DNA of 35,357 bases, from assembly GCA_006508105.1 (NCBI GenBank), contig QKPP01000240.1:2176-37532 (forward strand). The letters run 5' to 3'. A model generated the notes under the pieces. The model was not told where the DNA came from. It made no database searches and saw nothing but the letters and a program-made list of their open reading frames with translations. How positions within the stretch are numbered: the first letter of the stretch is position 1; every line of letters starts with the position of its first letter. Below are positions 33,270-35,357 of the stretch, one piece after another. This DNA is from Myxococcales bacterium FL481. GTDB taxonomy: Bacteria; Myxococcota_A; Polyangia; Nannocystales; Nannocystaceae. Made by a program: the position numbers and the translations under genes.

Positions 33270-35240
33270 ATGCCAATGGACCGGGTCGTCGCACCGCTTG
33301 CTGCAACTCTACTGTGCCTTTCGGTGGCTTGTTCGGACGAGAACACGGTTTCCGGAGGCCCCGCCGAGGTGGAGTTTCCCGCCGTCGAACCGGACGGCAA
33401 CGAGGAACCCATCCCCTCCGGGCCCGGGATCCCCGTTCCACCGCTGGAACCGGCTGGCAACGCGGAGCCGATTGCGCCCGAGTTGCCAGAGGAACCGGGC
33501 GATACTGACACGGGCGCGGGTTCTGACACGGGCGATGCCGAGTCGTCTTCGAGCGATGCGGGGGATGACGACGACACGGGCGTTGGCGACGACACGGGCG
33601 ATAGCGACGACACGGGCGATGACGACGACAACGACGACGGAGATGACGACGACGGAGATGACGACGACGCGGGAGATGACGACGACGCGGGAGATGACGA
33701 CGACGCGGGAGATGACGACGACGTCGTGCCTGGTCGCGTGCGGATCGTGCACGCGGCAACCCATCTGGGCGCGGTCGATGTCGCGCTAGGGGGCGTACTC
33801 GAGCCAATCGCGCGCCGGCTTGCGTTCGGCACGGGTAGCGACGCCGGTGATGCTGGCTACGCAAGTGTCGTACCCGGGACGTGGGCGATCGCGGCTCATG
33901 ACTCGTCGAGCGGTGAGCCCCAGTGCGAAGGGGAGCTGGACGTCGCGAGTTCGGATCAGCTGACGATCGTCTTGCACTCCGAGATGGAGTTCGGAGCTCC
34001 AGCGCCGATCTGTCGCGTGACGGTGCTCGATCATACCGAGACGGATGACGCTGATGCCCCCTCGGTGACCGGCCCGAGAATTCGTCTCGCGCACTTTGGC
34101 TCCGCATTCACCCCGCTTGACGTGCGACTGCACGGCAAGTCGGCGGCGACGGACCAGCAGCTCGCCCCGGGTGAGCTCTCCGCTCCGGTCGTGCTCCCGT
34201 CCCGCACGCAGCACATCGCGACGCTGCGCCGCGGTGTATTGCTCGCCCCGTACACGTTGGGGCTCGCGGATGAAGCGCGCGCGGTCGGTCTCTACGTGTC
34301 GAGGGCGGCCGTCGATCCCGATCCGGCCGTGCCGGCATCGTTCGTGTTGGCGACGACGGTCGCTGGGGAAACGAACTACGAGTGGGTGTCGCCCGATCCC
34401 CGTTTGTACGCCCTGGCCACGAACGGGGTCGTTGAGCCAGTCGACGTGTACATCGGCCGACCACCCCAGGGTGATGAACAAGACAACGGCGCCATCGAGG
34501 CGATGGCCGAAGTCCGGGCGGGCCATCTGCGTTCACTGTGGCTTGCACCCACCGACGTCTTGTTCGAAACGTTTGCTGCTCGTCCCGGCTCGCAGAAACC
34601 TTTGGGGATCCCTCCGATCGAGCAGCATGAGATCGCCGCGGGCACCGGTTGGAGCTACCTGGTGTTGCTGCGCAGCGCGGCGGCAGGGGTGTTGCCGGCG
34701 AACAGCACCTCGGTGGTGGCGCTCGAGGGCGCGGCCGCCGGCGCGTCCTCGCAAGCGACGTTTCGCGTGGTGCGAGAGTTCGGATGGCGCTCAACTGGCC
34801 CGCGCTGGGAAGCCGGTGGAGACCAGCCGACGTTGCGCGCGGACATCCGGGAAGAAGGTGAGTACCGGGGCGAGTTCGGCAGCGACAACATCGTCACGCG
34901 ACAAGAAGATGCGGCTCTGCCCGGCGAGGCGGGGGCGGTGCCATACATCTCTCGGGATATGCGCCCGCATGTGTTGGAGGGCGAGCGATCCTTGGCGCCG
35001 GGCGACTACGAGCTCGACTTGCGGCTTAGCCCCGCGCCGACGACGGGGGCCTGCACAGAGGTGGACTTTGCGGACCAACGCATCGACTGCGTAGCGGAGC
35101 GCATCGCGACGATTCCGTTTTCGGTCGCCGCGGGCCGATACCTGTTCGTGCTGGAGGGGACGTACGGGGCGTACTCCTTGTGGCGAATCGATGCGTCCGC
35201 CCACCCGTGGTCGATCGAACGGTTTCACCAGCTCCCGTAG
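33270..35240 (+). CDS. Asp-rich lipoprotein with DUF4397-like domains
   Basis: A 656-residue putative lipoprotein. The leader ends CLSVACSDE with Cys at residue 21 (ATG at 33270) and a GAGG site 7 nt upstream. A Pro/Glu-rich linker (25-75) leads into a very acidic Asp/Gly/Thr tract (76-152) that includes DDDDAG repeats. The remaining 500 residues are beta-rich. GRVRIVHAATHLGAVDVALGG and PRIRLAHFGSAFTPLDVRLHG resemble the start of DUF4397 domains, and VEPVDVYIGRPP may begin a third. DUF4397 proteins are exported and of unknown role. The acidic tract may bind calcium or act as a flexible spacer; that is inference. It is divergent from lepB. Confidence 0.8.
   Translation: MPMDRVVAPLAATLLCLSVACSDENTVSGGPAEVEFPAVEPDGNEEPIPSGPGIPVPPLEPAGNAEPIAPELPEEPGDTDTGAGSDTGDAESSSSDAGDDDDTGVGDDTGDSDDTGDDDDNDDGDDDDGDDDDAGDDDDAGDDDDAGDDDDVVPGRVRIVHAATHLGAVDVALGGVLEPIARRLAFGTGSDAGDAGYASVVPGTWAIAAHDSSSGEPQCEGELDVASSDQLTIVLHSEMEFGAPAPICRVTVLDHTETDDADAPSVTGPRIRLAHFGSAFTPLDVRLHGKSAATDQQLAPGELSAPVVLPSRTQHIATLRRGVLLAPYTLGLADEARAVGLYVSRAAVDPDPAVPASFVLATTVAGETNYEWVSPDPRLYALATNGVVEPVDVYIGRPPQGDEQDNGAIEAMAEVRAGHLRSLWLAPTDVLFETFAARPGSQKPLGIPPIEQHEIAAGTGWSYLVLLRSAAAGVLPANSTSVVALEGAAAGASSQATFRVVREFGWRSTGPRWEAGGDQPTLRADIREEGEYRGEFGSDNIVTRQEDAALPGEAGAVPYISRDMRPHVLEGERSLAPGDYELDLRLSPAPTTGACTEVDFADQRIDCVAERIATIPFSVAAGRYLFVLEGTYGAYSLWRIDASAHPWSIERFHQLP
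33640..33723 (+). repeat. 18-bp tandem repeat encoding DDDDAG
   Basis: The unit GATGACGACGACGCGGGA occurs three times almost exactly, preceded by two shorter 15-bp versions (GATGACGACGACGGA) and followed by a partial one. It is in frame within the acidic linker. It encodes the same hexapeptide as the repeat at the left edge of the window, with different codons for Asp, Ala and Gly. Confidence 0.88.
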
Positions 35241-35357
35241 TCGGGTGCTGTTCACAGCCTGAGCCGCCCAACCTCTCGGCCACTGCGGCCGCCGGCCCGG
35301 GCTAGCGAGCGCCCCCAACTCCCAACCCGGCTACTGACGTCGCCTCGGCTCGCGATC

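Overview
The window is about 35 kb of very GC-rich DNA with dense coding on both strands. It looks like a Myxococcota-type bacterium (formerly Deltaproteobacteria). The reasons are lipoproteins with long Asp/Gly/Thr-rich linkers, a protein with about 20 copies of the Cys-rich DUF4215 repeat, a PstS-like protein full of D-x-D-G calcium loops, and a mix of FabV, PASTA-only, GT-C and DUF2723 proteins. This placement is inferred from gene content, not from a marker gene. I see no rRNA, tRNA or CRISPR array. Clear Shine-Dalgarno sites are rare, so many starts are chosen from protein alignment.

Layout: (1) 1-2857, minus: a large Cys-rich lipoprotein gene that runs off the left edge, then about 680 bp without a convincing gene. 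(2) 3.5-16.3 kb: mostly housekeeping and metabolic genes. These are a family 25 glycosyltransferase, a HEAT-repeat/RNA-methyltransferase fusion, a Moco oxidoreductase overlapping an RluA-type pseudouridine synthase, an SCP2 protein, formate-THF ligase, a LysR protein reduced to its HTH facing methionine aminopeptidase plus ytoQ, an NDP-sugar pyrophosphorylase, a small lipoprotein and FabV. (3) 16.3-18.0 kb, minus: a PASTA-only membrane protein followed by an alpha/beta hydrolase. (4) 18.4-29.1 kb: a membrane glycosylation locus with DUF2079, two paralogous AftB-like GT-C proteins, a SAM methyltransferase, a polyprenyl-phosphate-type GT2 and a large DUF2723 protein. (5) 29.1-29.6 kb: a decayed insertion sequence and terminators. 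(6) 29.65-33.1 kb, minus: signal peptidase I and then an unusual PstS-like exported protein. (7) 33.27-35.24 kb, plus: a second Asp-rich lipoprotein.

The most coherent candidate system is region 4. A GT2 enzyme would charge a lipid carrier with sugar, and up to four multi-span GT-C-type proteins (DUF2079, two AftB-like, DUF2723) could use it outside the inner membrane to decorate a glycan or exported proteins. The window also has several exported proteins at its ends (DUF4215 lipoprotein, PstS-like protein, Asp-rich lipoprotein) and a signal peptidase, but a functional link to the glycosylation genes is only inference.

Other points of note are a LysR-box-like T-N11-A palindrome in the 91-bp spacer between the HTH-only LysR and map, a PstS fold apparently split by a calcium-loop/Cys-rich insertion of about 480 residues, and an IS3-like relic whose arrangement suggests an old right-end/left-end junction. 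The same hexapeptide repeat (DDDDAG) occurs in the lipoproteins at both ends of the window, written with different codons.
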